Shown: positions 25,224 through 34,050 of the stretch, piece by piece
Layout: each line of letters opens with the position of its first letter
Numbering within the stretch: the first letter of the stretch is position 1
The notes under the pieces: generated by a model
What the model saw: the letters and a program-made list of their open reading frames with translations, nothing else
The model's database searches: none
What the model was told of the DNA's origin: nothing
Program-made: the position numbers and the translations under genes
Assembly: GCA_002401965.1 (NCBI GenBank)
Contig: NVUR01000006.1
Location: 1-63,084, forward strand
From: Alphaproteobacteria bacterium
GTDB taxonomy: Bacteria > Pseudomonadota > Alphaproteobacteria > Micavibrionales > Micavibrionaceae
DNA: 63,084 nt
Direction of reading: 5' to 3'

Positions 25224-26660
25224 TTAATTCCATTCTATAGATTGTAATTGAGGCTCTGCCTTTTCATTTAATGGCTGCCAGTTTTGTACAGTTTTCTTTG
25301 CTAAGTCATCAGCAAATGGTGCAAAGCTCTCCATACCGTCTGTACCAATATGAGTGGCTGGGCCAATGACTGCAATACCAGATTCGCAAAGCCTATATCC
25401 CGTATGGTCTGTATCAAGAACAGCTGTTCTTTTGCTAACACTTGCAAGATCATCTTGCTTAAGTGAATTAAGGATAGGGGCGTTATGACGACCATGGCCA
25501 GTGGCGTTTATAATAATATCCACCTCACATTTATTACCATTGCTCGATATTGTAAAACTTCCATCATCATTGGTCGTAATATTTTCATCACGAACTTTAC
25601 CACGTACAAAGGTAGGTGATAACTGATCCAGTTTTTCTTTACTTGCCAATGGAACAGGCGTTGCACAATGCTTAATATATGCCAAAGTTGGTGATTTTAG
25701 AAATTCTTCTGCGACGCTTTCATCTAAATTATGAAGGATTTCTTTAAGGTTCTTATTAATATCAAGGCCGATTCTTCTATGAGATCGATTTGATGAAGCA
25801 GTTTGAAATTCATCGCTGACACATTTAAGCACACGCTCCAAACTCGCATTCACATCCATATTAAGAAGCTGTTGCGGTGAAATTGAACTTTCTCCGTCTT
25901 CAACGGAGACATCACGAACAGACAGCCCTTTGCCGGAGCCGCTAAACACAAACAAGTCACTTGGTATGATGTTTAATTCGTTTGCAACATCATATAATCC
26001 TGGACCCGAACCCAAAACTGCAATCCGCACATCCTCTGAACCCAATTGTGGAAACCTATCAACAAGCGATAAATCCCTATCATAAATATTATGAACATAT
26101 CCCGTTTTCCCTTGAAGAGATTTGAAATTGTTATTACCACCGTAACCGACTGTTAAAACAAAATCATCACTTGTTAATTCGGTTAATTCTGGGGCTAAGA
26201 GATTGGCATCATTACCCTCCTGCGTTGGGTCTTGGTCAACGATAGAATAGGTATCAGAGGAATCTTTCTTAATAAATGCAGATGATCTATGCACCACCAC
26301 CTGAGCGCCAAGGCTTCTTAAAATGGCGATTGGCTTATCCACCAATTCATCTTTAATATAGGGCTTATAAGATGCTCTGGTATTAAATTCTTCATTATCG
26401 AACGATATATTTTTTTGATTAAGAAATGCGGGAAAAGAACTGGATTTATTACCATTCATTTCCGAAGGGATACTATTTAATTTGTGATTGGAATGTGCCA
26501 TCCCATAAGCGATACCACCGTTTCCAAAGCCGTTTGGATCAATTAAATGAATAGTAAGTCCATCACAGCGCGTATTGTTTTCAAGTGCTTCTTCTGCGAT
26601 ACGTGATAACAGTAATGGCCCTGTTGCACCGCCGCCAATAATAGCAAAGTTTTTTTTCAT
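25224..26660 (-). CDS. FAD/NAD(P)-binding protein (NAD_binding_9 type)
   Basis: From the ATG at 26660 the 478-residue protein begins MKKNFAIIGGGATGPLLLSR, a dinucleotide-binding GxGxxG site. It continues with LIDPNGFGNGGIAYGMAHSN, typical of the NAD_binding_9 family (PF13454, HI0933/YdhS-like). A second nucleotide-binding loop, IAVLGSGPGLYDVANEL, lies near 220, and INATGHGRHN near 395. The oxidation substrate is unknown. Coupling to a methionine sulfoxide reductase suggests a redox or oxidant-repair role. The ORF is open 16 codons upstream; ATG 26660 sits right before the fold starts. Confidence 0.75.
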   Translation of the reverse strand: MKKNFAIIGGGATGPLLLSRIAEEALENNTRCDGLTIHLIDPNGFGNGGIAYGMAHSNHKLNSIPSEMNGNKSSSFPAFLNQKNISFDNEEFNTRASYKPYIKDELVDKPIAILRSLGAQVVVHRSSAFIKKDSSDTYSIVDQDPTQEGNDANLLAPELTELTSDDFVLTVGYGGNNNFKSLQGKTGYVHNIYDRDLSLVDRFPQLGSEDVRIAVLGSGPGLYDVANELNIIPSDLFVFSGSGKGLSVRDVSVEDGESSISPQQLLNMDVNASLERVLKCVSDEFQTASSNRSHRRIGLDINKNLKEILHNLDESVAEEFLKSPTLAYIKHCATPVPLASKEKLDQLSPTFVRGKVRDENITTNDDGSFTISSNGNKCEVDIIINATGHGRHNAPILNSLKQDDLASVSKRTAVLDTDHTGYRLCESGIAVIGPATHIGTDGMESFAPFADDLAKKTVQNWQPLNEKAEPQLQSIEWN

Positions 26661-26770
26661 TTTATCAAACCCGTGTTCTTCTACCACATAGTCTAACCGA
26701 CCATGCATTATTATGCAAAATTATATCAAAACAGGGAAGCGTTATAAGAAAGTGAAAACCGCTCTGCTTG

Positions 26771-26785
26771 ATCCTAAATTAGGAT
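26771..26785. promoter_or_regulatory. Perfect palindrome upstream of the FAD-protein/msrC operon
   Basis: ATCCTAA-A-TTAGGAT, a 7+1+7 inverted repeat, lies 111 bases before the start at 26660 and could be an operator. A second imperfect repeat (CCAC...GTGG, 26787-26810) follows. Confidence 0.4.
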
Positions 26786-26902
26786 ACCACAGGCGGATTT
26801 ATTGCCGTGGCGCTTTAGCTTTTTTTACGTGGTGCAAGCTGATCCTTCAAATCCCACTAATCAACTAGCTATAATATAGTTACGGCTTTCAAGTCAATAT
26901 AT

Positions 26903-27253
26903 TTATGTGCTGCGACTGGCTTTTTCATCGTGACCAGAAATACCAAAGCGTTTCTCTAGAATATCAAAGACATCGGATGGCGGCACATCGTGATGGGATA
27001 ACATCACCATGATGTGGAACAGCAGGTCAGCGGCTTCGCTGCGAAGGTTTTTTTGCACCTCTTCATTATCGCGTTCATTATGGATGTGGAAGGCTTCATC
27101 GATAAATTCCTGTGCTTCCTCCAATATCTTTTCTGCAATCTTGGGCGAGCCTTTTTCATACAAGCTCGCAACATAAGATTTATCACCTTCTGCATTTTTG
27201 CGCTGTTGCAGGATTTCGTAAAGCTGGTCAAGAATGTGTTGTTGTTTACTCAT
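26903..27253 (-). CDS. hisE: Phosphoribosyl-ATP diphosphatase
   Basis: HisE hydrolyses phosphoribosyl-ATP to phosphoribosyl-AMP, the second step of histidine synthesis. The 116-residue all-alpha MazG-like protein shows the metal-site helices ([18 protein letters not shown], and [15 protein letters not shown] with its E-A-x-D-L motif). Its ATG overlaps the hisF stop by four bases (ATGA), so translation is coupled. The rest of the his pathway is not in the window. Confidence 0.95.
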   Translation of the reverse strand: MSKQQHILDQLYEILQQRKNAEGDKSYVASLYEKGSPKIAEKILEEAQEFIDEAFHIHNERDNEEVQKNLRSEAADLLFHIMVMLSHHDVPPSDVFDILEKRFGISGHDEKASRST

Positions 27254-28011
27254 CGCACTGGTATCCCTGCGTTGTTCATGGCATCTTTGGCTTCTTGAAT
27301 GGTGTATTCACCGAAATGGAATATTGAGGCCGCCAGAACCGCGCTGGCGTGGCCTTCTTTTACGCCATCGACTAAGTGTTGTAAATTGCCGACACCACCC
27401 GATGCAATCACAGGCACACGCACCGCGTCCGATACGGCGCGGGTCAGTTCAAGGTTAAAGCCTTGCTTAGTGCCGTCACGATCCATAGAGGTCAGGAGAA
27501 GTTCTCCTGCGCCATACTCCGCCATCTTGATCGCCCATTCCACAGCATCAATGCCTGTGCCTTTGCGCCCGCCATGGGTGAAAATTTCCCAGCCCGCAGA
27601 GCCATCTTCTTTTTTCTTCGCATCAATCGCAACAACGATACATTGATTGCCACATTTATCCGCGGCTTCTTTCACGAAATCAGGGTTTGTTACAGCGGCG
27701 GAATTAATACCGATTTTATCCGCGCCTGCCTCCAGTAATTTCCGAATATCTTTCAGCTCTCGTACGCCACCACCAACGGTCAGAGGGATAAACACTTCAT
27801 CCGCTGTGGCGCGCACAATATCATACATTGTTTCACGATTATCACTGGTCGCAGTGATGTCGAGAAAGCATAACTCATCCGCACCTTGCGCGTTATAGAG
27901 CTTGGCTTGTTCAACGGGATTACCCGCATCAACCAGGTCAACAAAGTTCACGCCCTTAACCACGCGACCATTAGCAACATCAAGACAGGGAATTATTCGG
28001 GTTTTCAGCAT
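27250..28011 (-). CDS. hisF: Imidazole glycerol phosphate synthase subunit HisF
   Basis: HisF is the cyclase half of IGP synthase, partnered with the glutaminase HisH. Its 253 residues have the double half-barrel: [17 protein letters not shown] with catalytic Asp11, the phosphate loops [10 protein letters not shown] and VIASGGVGN, and [11 protein letters not shown] with the second catalytic Asp near 130. It is followed by hisE in an overlapping pair, the usual alphaproteobacterial order. Confidence 0.98.
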   Translation of the reverse strand: MLKTRIIPCLDVANGRVVKGVNFVDLVDAGNPVEQAKLYNAQGADELCFLDITATSDNRETMYDIVRATADEVFIPLTVGGGVRELKDIRKLLEAGADKIGINSAAVTNPDFVKEAADKCGNQCIVVAIDAKKKEDGSAGWEIFTHGGRKGTGIDAVEWAIKMAEYGAGELLLTSMDRDGTKQGFNLELTRAVSDAVRVPVIASGGVGNLQHLVDGVKEGHASAVLAASIFHFGEYTIQEAKDAMNNAGIPVR

Positions 28012-28228
28012 ATTTTTAAACTTGTCATTATTTATGTTATATATCTTATAATGTGCTTCGGCCTTTATGTGAATAGATAAAGAGATTGTGCTATGTTTCC
28101 CTGAAGAAAAGAAGGCTATTATATTTATCGCTACAGTTATAATAATTCACATTAATGATTAAGACACTATAATTTCCCCACCCATAATGTTTCTTATCGC
28201 TTCTGAGCCTAGCTGACGGGTGACATTT

Positions 28229-29611
28229 TTAACGTGTCCGTGTTAATCGCGAGATGAAAAATCCATCCATACCGCCTTGGGCGGAGAGATGATAGGGCAA
28301 GATACGCAAATCGCCCTGTTCATTGATAAGCTCATCATATTTACCGATTTCTTCTGGTTGAATTGCGATACGCTCAAAATTCAGGTTTTTCTTCAAGAAT
28401 TTTTTGATTTGGTATTCGCCTTCATCTTTTTGCAAGGAACAAGTGCAATAAATCAATATCCCGCCGATGTCCAACATCTCTCCTGCATGGGCGAGTAAGC
28501 GTTCCTGAATAGACATTAATCCTGTAATATCTTTCGGTGATTTTAGATACCCTGTATCAGGGTGACGGCGGATTGTTCCAGTGGCAGAACATGGCGCGTC
28601 GAGTAAAATGCGTTGTGGTGCGTCGACGGATTTCCAAGCGGCAGCGTCCGATATTTCGATTTGTACCTGATCTTTTAAACCCATCCGCTCCAAATTTTCT
28701 TCCAGACGTTTCAGGCGTTTTGCAGAGCGATCAATCGCGGTAACATTTGCGCCCATTGCCGCCAATTGCAGAGTCTTTCCACCTGGCGCGGCGCACATGT
28801 CAATTACATGCTGTCCTGTGATGTCGCCCAATAATGTTGCAGGAATAGCGGCGGCGGCATCTTGAATCCACCATTTGCCATCGTCAAAGCCTTCCATTTC
28901 GCGGATATTACCGCCACTCATTCGGCGCAGTGTTCCTGTCGAAAGCTCTGATGCTTGCAAAGTATTTCCCCAATAGGGACGGTCATCAATGGATTTTACG
29001 GTGAAATCCAATGGCGCTTCACACATATTGGCTTCGGCGATTTGCGCCGCGCCGTTCAGCCCGTAATCATCTACCCAGATTTTTAGCAACCATTGCGGTG
29101 TATTCAAACGTCCGGCATCTTGACCTTCAATGCGCTGTGCGCCTTCACGGCTTAATTTGCGTAGAATAGCATTCACAAAGCCTTTTTGCCGCTCCATGCC
29201 TATTTCTTCAGCAAGGCGGACGGATGTATCAACACTGGCGTGATCGGGGACGACCATGAAGAACAGCTGCGTCACGCCTAGGCGTAGGATATTACGGATC
29301 GCAGGTGTTTTTAAATCATCAGGTCGGTTTTGTGCAAAGGTGATCAGGTCATCAATTTGTCCCAAACGGCGCAATGTTGTGGTCAAAAGCATCCGTGTGA
29401 AGGCACGTTGGCGTTGGGGTAGCGCGGCAAATGCATCCGAATTATCAAGCGTTACATCCAGTGAGTTCCGCCGATCCAGTACATTGCCCAGCATATCCAG
29501 CGTAACTTTACGCGCTAGTAATATATCACCTTCATCTACGGTTTCTTGGTTTTCCTCTAATAGATCACCTTGTGCGCTATTCGGATTTTCATTATTTTCT
29601 GATAAATTCAT
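28229..29611 (-). CDS. rsmB: 16S rRNA (cytosine-5) methyltransferase RsmB
   Basis: RsmB methylates C967 of 16S rRNA. The protein of about 460 residues has an N-terminal NusB-like RNA-binding domain (about 35-170; RQRAFTRMLLTTTLRRLGQI). The SAM-dependent Rossmann domain contains DMCAAPGGKTLQLA, with the two catalytic cysteines in LLDAPCSATG and YCTCSLQKDEG. The ATG at 29611 is preferred over the TTG at 29623. The divergent DUF1674 gene starts only 35 bases away, so the two promoters must overlap. Confidence 0.95.
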   Translation of the reverse strand: MNLSENNENPNSAQGDLLEENQETVDEGDILLARKVTLDMLGNVLDRRNSLDVTLDNSDAFAALPQRQRAFTRMLLTTTLRRLGQIDDLITFAQNRPDDLKTPAIRNILRLGVTQLFFMVVPDHASVDTSVRLAEEIGMERQKGFVNAILRKLSREGAQRIEGQDAGRLNTPQWLLKIWVDDYGLNGAAQIAEANMCEAPLDFTVKSIDDRPYWGNTLQASELSTGTLRRMSGGNIREMEGFDDGKWWIQDAAAAIPATLLGDITGQHVIDMCAAPGGKTLQLAAMGANVTAIDRSAKRLKRLEENLERMGLKDQVQIEISDAAAWKSVDAPQRILLDAPCSATGTIRRHPDTGYLKSPKDITGLMSIQERLLAHAGEMLDIGGILIYCTCSLQKDEGEYQIKKFLKKNLNFERIAIQPEEIGKYDELINEQGDLRILPYHLSAQGGMDGFFISRLTRTR

Positions 29612-29646
29612 TTGCTCGATCAATCTGTTTTATTCTACTATTAAAC

Positions 29647-29799
29647 ATGGATACAAAAAAACCAACCCCTGTTATGCAAGATAAACCGAAAACTTTGCCT
29701 GAAAAGGATAAAGAACCAGAGTTTGGCGGTTTTGAGAACAGACCTGAACCAACCCGATATGGTGATTGGGAAGTCAATGGGCGATGCTCCGATTTTTAA
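29647..29799 (+). CDS. DUF1674 / SDHAF4-type small protein
   Basis: The 50-residue protein ends PEPTRYGDWEVNGRCSDF, the diagnostic C-terminus of the DUF1674 family, which includes the succinate dehydrogenase assembly factor SDHAF4/Sdh8. EFGG before it is also typical. Eukaryotic members protect flavinated Sdh1; a similar role in bacteria is inferred. The position next to rsmB is common in alphaproteobacteria. The ATG at 29647 gives the usual length; the frame is open for 25 hydrophobic codons upstream, which overlap rsmB and are not part of the family. Confidence 0.85.
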   Translation: MDTKKPTPVMQDKPKTLPEKDKEPEFGGFENRPEPTRYGDWEVNGRCSDF

Positions 29800-29819
29800 A
29801 TGTATTAAGGATGAACAGA

Positions 29820-30707
29820 ATGATGTGTTATAAGAAAATTTTTCGATATTGTCTGGCTTTGCCTTTGCTGTTCTTTGGTGTTTCGGGGTTTTCAAATGTG
29901 GCGTTATCAAGACCAGCTCTTATTGAATTTTTTGGTCAGAATTCTTGTTCCGGTGATCTTATAATTCAAGAATCATTACAGGAAATCCTTTTAAGTGAAG
30001 AGGGCGTTATTGTAATAAATTGCAGAACGTGGTCTGACAGAGAGGGGAGTGCAACAACATTTTCTCATCAATTTTGTAATGAACGGCGTGATATGTATCA
30101 AAAACATTTCAAAAGGACGAACCTTTATCATGTTTCTCCCGTTATTGTGAATGGGCGATGGGATGCGAATTATCAAGATATTCTGCCTGCGGTTAAAATT
30201 GGGCGTACAGATAATTTAGAATCTATTTCAATGAAAATACATGATAATATGCTGGATATTTCTGTGCCTAAACTTAAGTCTACTGTTGGTTCAGGGGATG
30301 TTGTGCTGTATGCGTATATGCCGACACAAGGGGGCGAAAAAAGTGTGTATGTTGACCCTGATGTGTCTTTGACCGACGAGATGAAAGAACGTATTAATGC
30401 GAATAAAAGCGTGCCTTTTGTTACAAAATTACGTGCAGATCCGCTTTATGTACGTCCGGTTTTGTCGATGGAAAAGATAGGCCATTGGACGGGTGAAAAA
30501 ATTGACATGACAGTCTCGTTAAGTAGTTTAACATCGTTGGCAGCGTCTAGTTCTCCAGATTTAAGTTATGTTGTTGTTTTATATGAGGGGGGAGATTCTG
30601 GCCCTGTTCTGGCTGTTGGTGAAATTGTTTCATTAACAGAATTTAACAACACATTACCTCATAGCGAACCTCAAGACATAAAATACTTGTCTCCTCCGAA
30701 GCTATAA
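29820..30707 (+). CDS. DUF1223 family exported protein
   Basis: The 295-residue protein has an N-terminal hydrophobic signal sequence (MMCYKKIFRYCLALPLLFFG, cleavage after about residue 28). A thioredoxin-like DUF1223 domain follows, beginning PALIEFFGQNSCSGDLIIQE. In most members this strand is followed by CSSCPPA; here the active-site-like CxxC is reduced to a single Cys (SCSGD), so a redox function looks unlikely. YHVSPVIVNGRW, near residue 100, is another family hallmark. The ATG at 29820 has AAGGA eight bases upstream. Function unknown. Confidence 0.75.
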   Translation: MMCYKKIFRYCLALPLLFFGVSGFSNVALSRPALIEFFGQNSCSGDLIIQESLQEILLSEEGVIVINCRTWSDREGSATTFSHQFCNERRDMYQKHFKRTNLYHVSPVIVNGRWDANYQDILPAVKIGRTDNLESISMKIHDNMLDISVPKLKSTVGSGDVVLYAYMPTQGGEKSVYVDPDVSLTDEMKERINANKSVPFVTKLRADPLYVRPVLSMEKIGHWTGEKIDMTVSLSSLTSLAASSSPDLSYVVVLYEGGDSGPVLAVGEIVSLTEFNNTLPHSEPQDIKYLSPPKL

Positions 30708-30727
30708 AATTCAGTTGTTTTAGGGTG

Positions 30728-31516
30728 CTATTGCTTTAATGTCACGATAAGCGGGACGTGGTCGCTGGGTTTTTCCCAATCGCGAATATGAGTCAGAATG
30801 TCATGATCTGATAATTTTGATTTTAGGGGCGGCGTTACCCAGATGTGATCCAGCCTGCGCCCACGATTTGATTTCTTCCAGTCACGGTTTCTATAAGACC
30901 ACCATGTATAGCATTTTTCCTCATCGGGCACGAAGTGGCGGCTGGTATCTGTCCAATCCAAAGAGCTTTGCATTTTGCCGAGGTGTTCAATCTCTATCGG
31001 TGTGTGGGATACGACTTTTAGAAGTTGTTTGTGTGACCAGACATCATGTTCGCGCGGGGCGATGTTGAAATCTCCAACCACCATAAGGGGGCTGTCCTTC
31101 GTGTAGTTTTCCTCAAAGAACGTAGACATTTCTTCTATGAAATCCAGCTTATGTCCGAATTTTTCATTCACCGTGCGGTCAGGCTCATCGCCGCCCGCAG
31201 GGATATAGATGTTATGCAGCTCGAAATCAGGGAAGCGCACAGAGATATGGCGGCAATCTTGCTTGCCCACGCGGTTATATATTTGCGGGTTATCAAAAGG
31301 GATGCGCGAGATAATGGCAACGCCGTTATAGCTTTTCATGCCGTTGAAATGGATATGCTCGTACCCTGCTTCTTTGATGGTATCCAGAGGGAAATGTTCA
31401 TCGGGTGTTTTGGTTTCCTGCAGGCAGATCACATCTAGATCAGCTTCTTCCATTAGGCGTAAAAGTGAAGGCGCGCGTAGACGCACAGAGTTGATATTCC
31501 ATGTTGCTATACGCAT
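30728..31516 (-). CDS. xth: Exodeoxyribonuclease III
   Basis: XthA is an AP endonuclease and 3'-5' exonuclease of base excision repair. The 262-residue protein shows all EEP-family motifs: ATWNINSVRLR, ICLQETK with the metal-binding Glu, GVAIISR, VVGDFNIAP with Asp/Asn and DHIWVT, and SDHVPLIV with the catalytic His. It follows ybaB on the same strand after 46 bases. Confidence 0.97.
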   Translation of the reverse strand: MRIATWNINSVRLRAPSLLRLMEEADLDVICLQETKTPDEHFPLDTIKEAGYEHIHFNGMKSYNGVAIISRIPFDNPQIYNRVGKQDCRHISVRFPDFELHNIYIPAGGDEPDRTVNEKFGHKLDFIEEMSTFFEENYTKDSPLMVVGDFNIAPREHDVWSHKQLLKVVSHTPIEIEHLGKMQSSLDWTDTSRHFVPDEEKCYTWWSYRNRDWKKSNRGRRLDHIWVTPPLKSKLSDHDILTHIRDWEKPSDHVPLIVTLKQ

Positions 31517-31562
31517 TTCACGGCCTCGTTTTGTTTGAGTTGGAATAGAGTGATGAGGCGAA

Positions 31563-31880
31563 TTATCCGCCCATGCCGCCTGTCGGAAGGTCTAGCCCTT
31601 CCATCAAGTTCTTAGTCTCGCTTTTGATGCGCTCTTCCTTGGTGTCATTGGCATTATTCATCGCTGCCGTGATGAGGTCTTCCAGCGTTTCTTTGTCAGA
31701 GGTCATCAAGCTGTCATCAATTTCGACGCTTAAAACTTTGCCCGAACATGACATTTGCACTTTGATAAGGCCGCCACCGGATTCAGCTTCGATATTAATA
31801 TCCTTTAGCTTTTCTTGCACTTCTTGCAATTTGAATTGCATTTCTTGTGCTTGTTTCATCATTTTCTGAAAGTTCATCAT
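31563..31880 (-). CDS. Nucleoid-associated protein YbaB/EbfC
   Basis: The 105-residue protein belongs to the YbaB/EbfC family of small dimeric DNA-binding proteins. It has the helix FQKMMKQAQEMQFKLQEVQE and the strand region GGLIKVQMSCSGKVLSVEID, and a glycine-rich tail (PTGGMGG). The ATG at 31880, with GAGGAA eight bases upstream, was chosen; the frame is open seven codons further. dnaX precedes it on the same strand, the classical dnaX-ybaB pair, but recR does not follow; xth does. Confidence 0.95.
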   Translation of the reverse strand: MMNFQKMMKQAQEMQFKLQEVQEKLKDINIEAESGGGLIKVQMSCSGKVLSVEIDDSLMTSDKETLEDLITAAMNNANDTKEERIKSETKNLMEGLDLPTGGMGG

Positions 31881-31990
31881 TATAGTTGTTCCTCTATTCA
31901 TTTATACTGCGTTATTCGTATCCTAACGTATAAGGGATACGTGTCGTCACTCATGCCTTGTCTAAATAAAGATATGAACAACTAAGGTTT

Positions 31991-33757
31991 TTAGGTTTTA
32001 TCTTGTGCCTCTGCTTCTGCTTCATTTTCTTCTGCGTGCAGGATTTTTGAGAGCTGCGCGTCGGGAAATGCTTTTAAAATATTATCGACCATTGGTGTTT
32101 TTGCCACGTCTTCGAGTTCTTGTAAACGGTTACGTTCTTCTATTTCGTGGAGGGTGGGTGCGCCTTTGCCTTTGGAAATTACGATCATCCAGTGGTCGCC
32201 GGTTATTTCCTTTAAGGTACGCGTTAGTCTTTGGGACAGATCAGGCATTGCGCCTTCTTGCTGTCTGAACTCAAAGCGGCCTTGTTCGACTTTGATTGGG
32301 TGTGCGAAAGCGAAAAGTTGGCTGGAGAGTAGAATTTCTTTATTTTGCTCCAGCAGGGCGATCATGTCTTCGATTGTATTTATCGCGGTGATGGCCTGTG
32401 GCTCTGGCACGATGGAGAGCATTGGCGCGGCGCGGGCAACTTCTTGTCCTTGACCATTGGCGCTTGCTTGAATAGCGCCTCCCGTTGGTGGTGGCGGGGT
32501 GAAATCTTGCACATGAACGGAAGAGGATGCCATTGGTGCGCTTCCTCCTGTGCCTGTTGCTTGTGCGCTCGCCTGAGGTGTGCTGTTTGTTGGTTGATTT
32601 TTTAATCGCTTAATCAAATCGGCGGGATCAGGCAAATCGGCGGCATAGGCCAAACGGATAATCACCATTTCGGCGGCGTTTTGCGGATTGGGCGCAGTGT
32701 TAACCTCGTTTAATCCTTTCAGCAGGATCTGCCATGTTTTGCTTAAAGACGGCATAGAGATTTTACCTGACAGGTCTTTGGCACGAACAAGTTGATCGGC
32801 GGATAGGCTTTTATTCACGTCATCCAAATCAGGGACAGCGCGGAATTTTGTTAAGAGATGGGTCAGGTCAAGCAAGTCTTGAATAATGACCGAAGGCGCG
32901 CCGCCATTTTTATGGATGTGATCCATAATTTCCAGCGCCTTTTTCATGTCGCCTTTGAGCGCACTTTCCAGCAAATCCAGATTTTGCGCGCGATCCGCCA
33001 GCCCCAGCATATCTTGTATTTGCGTCGCGGTAATCGTGTCACTGGACAGCGCCATGGCCTGATCCAGCAAGCTTAGCCCATCACGAACCGAGCCATCAGC
33101 CGCGCGGGCAATCATCGCAATTGCATCGTCCTCGGCGGTGAATTTTTCAAGGCCGCAAATCTTTGTGAAATGCTGGCTGAGGATATCAATGTCGATGCGT
33201 TGCAGGTCAAATCTTTGACAGCGTGACAGAACGGTAATCGGGACTTTACGAATTTCAGTGGTGGCGAAAATGAATTTCACATGCTCCGGTGGTTCTTCCA
33301 GCGTTTTAAGAAGTGCATTAAACGCATTTTTCGAGAGCATATGCACCTCGTCAATCACGTAGATTTTATAGCGTGCTTCGGTCGGGGCATAGCGCACGCC
33401 GTCCAGAATTTCACGGATATCATCCACGCCCGTACGGCTGGCGGCATCCATTTCGATAACATCAGGGTGGCGATCTTCGGATATCGCTTGGCAAAGGGGG
33501 CAATCATCTGTGCTGTCGATGGTTGGGCCTGACGTTCCATCCGGCCCAATATAGTTTAAGGCTTTGGCGATAATACGGGCGGTGGTGGTTTTACCAACCC
33601 CGCGCACACCCGTTAACATAAAGGCATGGGCAACACGCCCCGATGTGATCGCGTTTTTCAAGGTACGCACCAGCGTATCCTGACCGATCAGCTCATCAAA
33701 ATTTTGCGGACGGTATTTACGCGCTAGAACGCGGTATGCTTCTTGTTTCTCAGTCAT
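31991..33757 (-). CDS. dnaX: DNA polymerase III subunits gamma/tau
   Basis: DnaX is the clamp-loader ATPase. The 588-residue protein has RKYRPQNFDELIGQ at the N-terminus, Walker A GVRGVGKTTTARI (about 50-62), Walker B YVIDEVHML, and the SRC box (LSRCQRFDL). A proline/alanine-rich linker near 390-450 precedes the tau C-terminal part. The zinc module is unusual: relatives have four cysteines (C...CxxCxxC), whereas here the stretch ALNYIGPDG...STDDCPLCQAI keeps only two. No programmed-frameshift site was identified. The SRP RNA gene lies just upstream on the same strand. Confidence 0.97.
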   Translation of the reverse strand: MTEKQEAYRVLARKYRPQNFDELIGQDTLVRTLKNAITSGRVAHAFMLTGVRGVGKTTTARIIAKALNYIGPDGTSGPTIDSTDDCPLCQAISEDRHPDVIEMDAASRTGVDDIREILDGVRYAPTEARYKIYVIDEVHMLSKNAFNALLKTLEEPPEHVKFIFATTEIRKVPITVLSRCQRFDLQRIDIDILSQHFTKICGLEKFTAEDDAIAMIARAADGSVRDGLSLLDQAMALSSDTITATQIQDMLGLADRAQNLDLLESALKGDMKKALEIMDHIHKNGGAPSVIIQDLLDLTHLLTKFRAVPDLDDVNKSLSADQLVRAKDLSGKISMPSLSKTWQILLKGLNEVNTAPNPQNAAEMVIIRLAYAADLPDPADLIKRLKNQPTNSTPQASAQATGTGGSAPMASSSVHVQDFTPPPPTGGAIQASANGQGQEVARAAPMLSIVPEPQAITAINTIEDMIALLEQNKEILLSSQLFAFAHPIKVEQGRFEFRQQEGAMPDLSQRLTRTLKEITGDHWMIVISKGKGAPTLHEIEERNRLQELEDVAKTPMVDNILKAFPDAQLSKILHAEENEAEAEAQDKT

Positions 33758-33819
33758 ACTTTATTTGTAGAGAGATTTACGCATAGGCGCAAGGGAAGAG
33801 CGGATAACAGGGGAAAGAA

Positions 33820-33916
33820 AAGTGGAAAGCCGGATACGACCCGAAAAATTCGTTGGTGGCTGCTTCCTTTCGGATCTGACCGGACTACAAGCGAGGTTCG
33901 CCCGCACCAACTTTCC
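33820..33916 (-). ncRNA. ffs: Signal recognition particle RNA (bacterial small type, 4.5S-like)
   Basis: On the minus strand 33893-33862 or so reads TCCGGTCAGATCCGAAAGGA followed by AGCAGCC, the invariant SRP RNA apical loop that binds Ffh (GGTCAGGTCCGGAAGGAAGCAGCC in the best-known form). The arms GGAAAG (33916) and CTTTCC (about 33824) close the hairpin. A good promoter ends 7 bases before the 5' end. The exact ends are estimated. The gene is just upstream of dnaX, a frequent position in alphaproteobacteria. Confidence 0.93.
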
Positions 33917-33922
33917 GAGTGT

Positions 33923-33951
33923 TTTATAGTGCGTAGCTTGTATATTTGCAA
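33923..33951 (-). promoter_or_regulatory. Promoter of the SRP RNA gene
   Basis: Minus strand: TTGCAA (33951-33946), exactly 17 bases, TATAAA (33928-33923). Initiation would fall at about 33916, the first base of the predicted SRP RNA stem. Confidence 0.8.
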
Positions 33952-33964
33952 GGTTTAAGTTGCA

Positions 33965-34034
33965 GGATAATGATTCACGCTTGCACTAGTGTTTTTGGAC
34001 GTGCTATCAATGCAGATGATAATCACTTTCATTA
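33965..34034 (+). promoter_or_regulatory. Two Fur-box-like sites before the iron-uptake genes
   Basis: 33965-33976 (GGATAATGATTC) and 34015-34034 (GATGATAATCACTTTCATTA) resemble the GATAATGATAATCATTATC Fur consensus. The second lies 17 bases before the cupredoxin start, where a bound repressor would block initiation. Assignment rests on resemblance. Confidence 0.55.
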
Positions 34035-34050
34035 ACAAGGGGCATGCGCC

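Noticed and set aside
26787-26830. CCAC...GTGG hairpin followed by a T-run as a terminator
   Set aside because: No plus-strand gene ends there and the T-run is separated from the stem by more than 8 bases.
31046-31438. 130-codon plus-strand ORF opposite xth
   Set aside because: A shadow of xth; no ribosome binding site and no recognisable protein.
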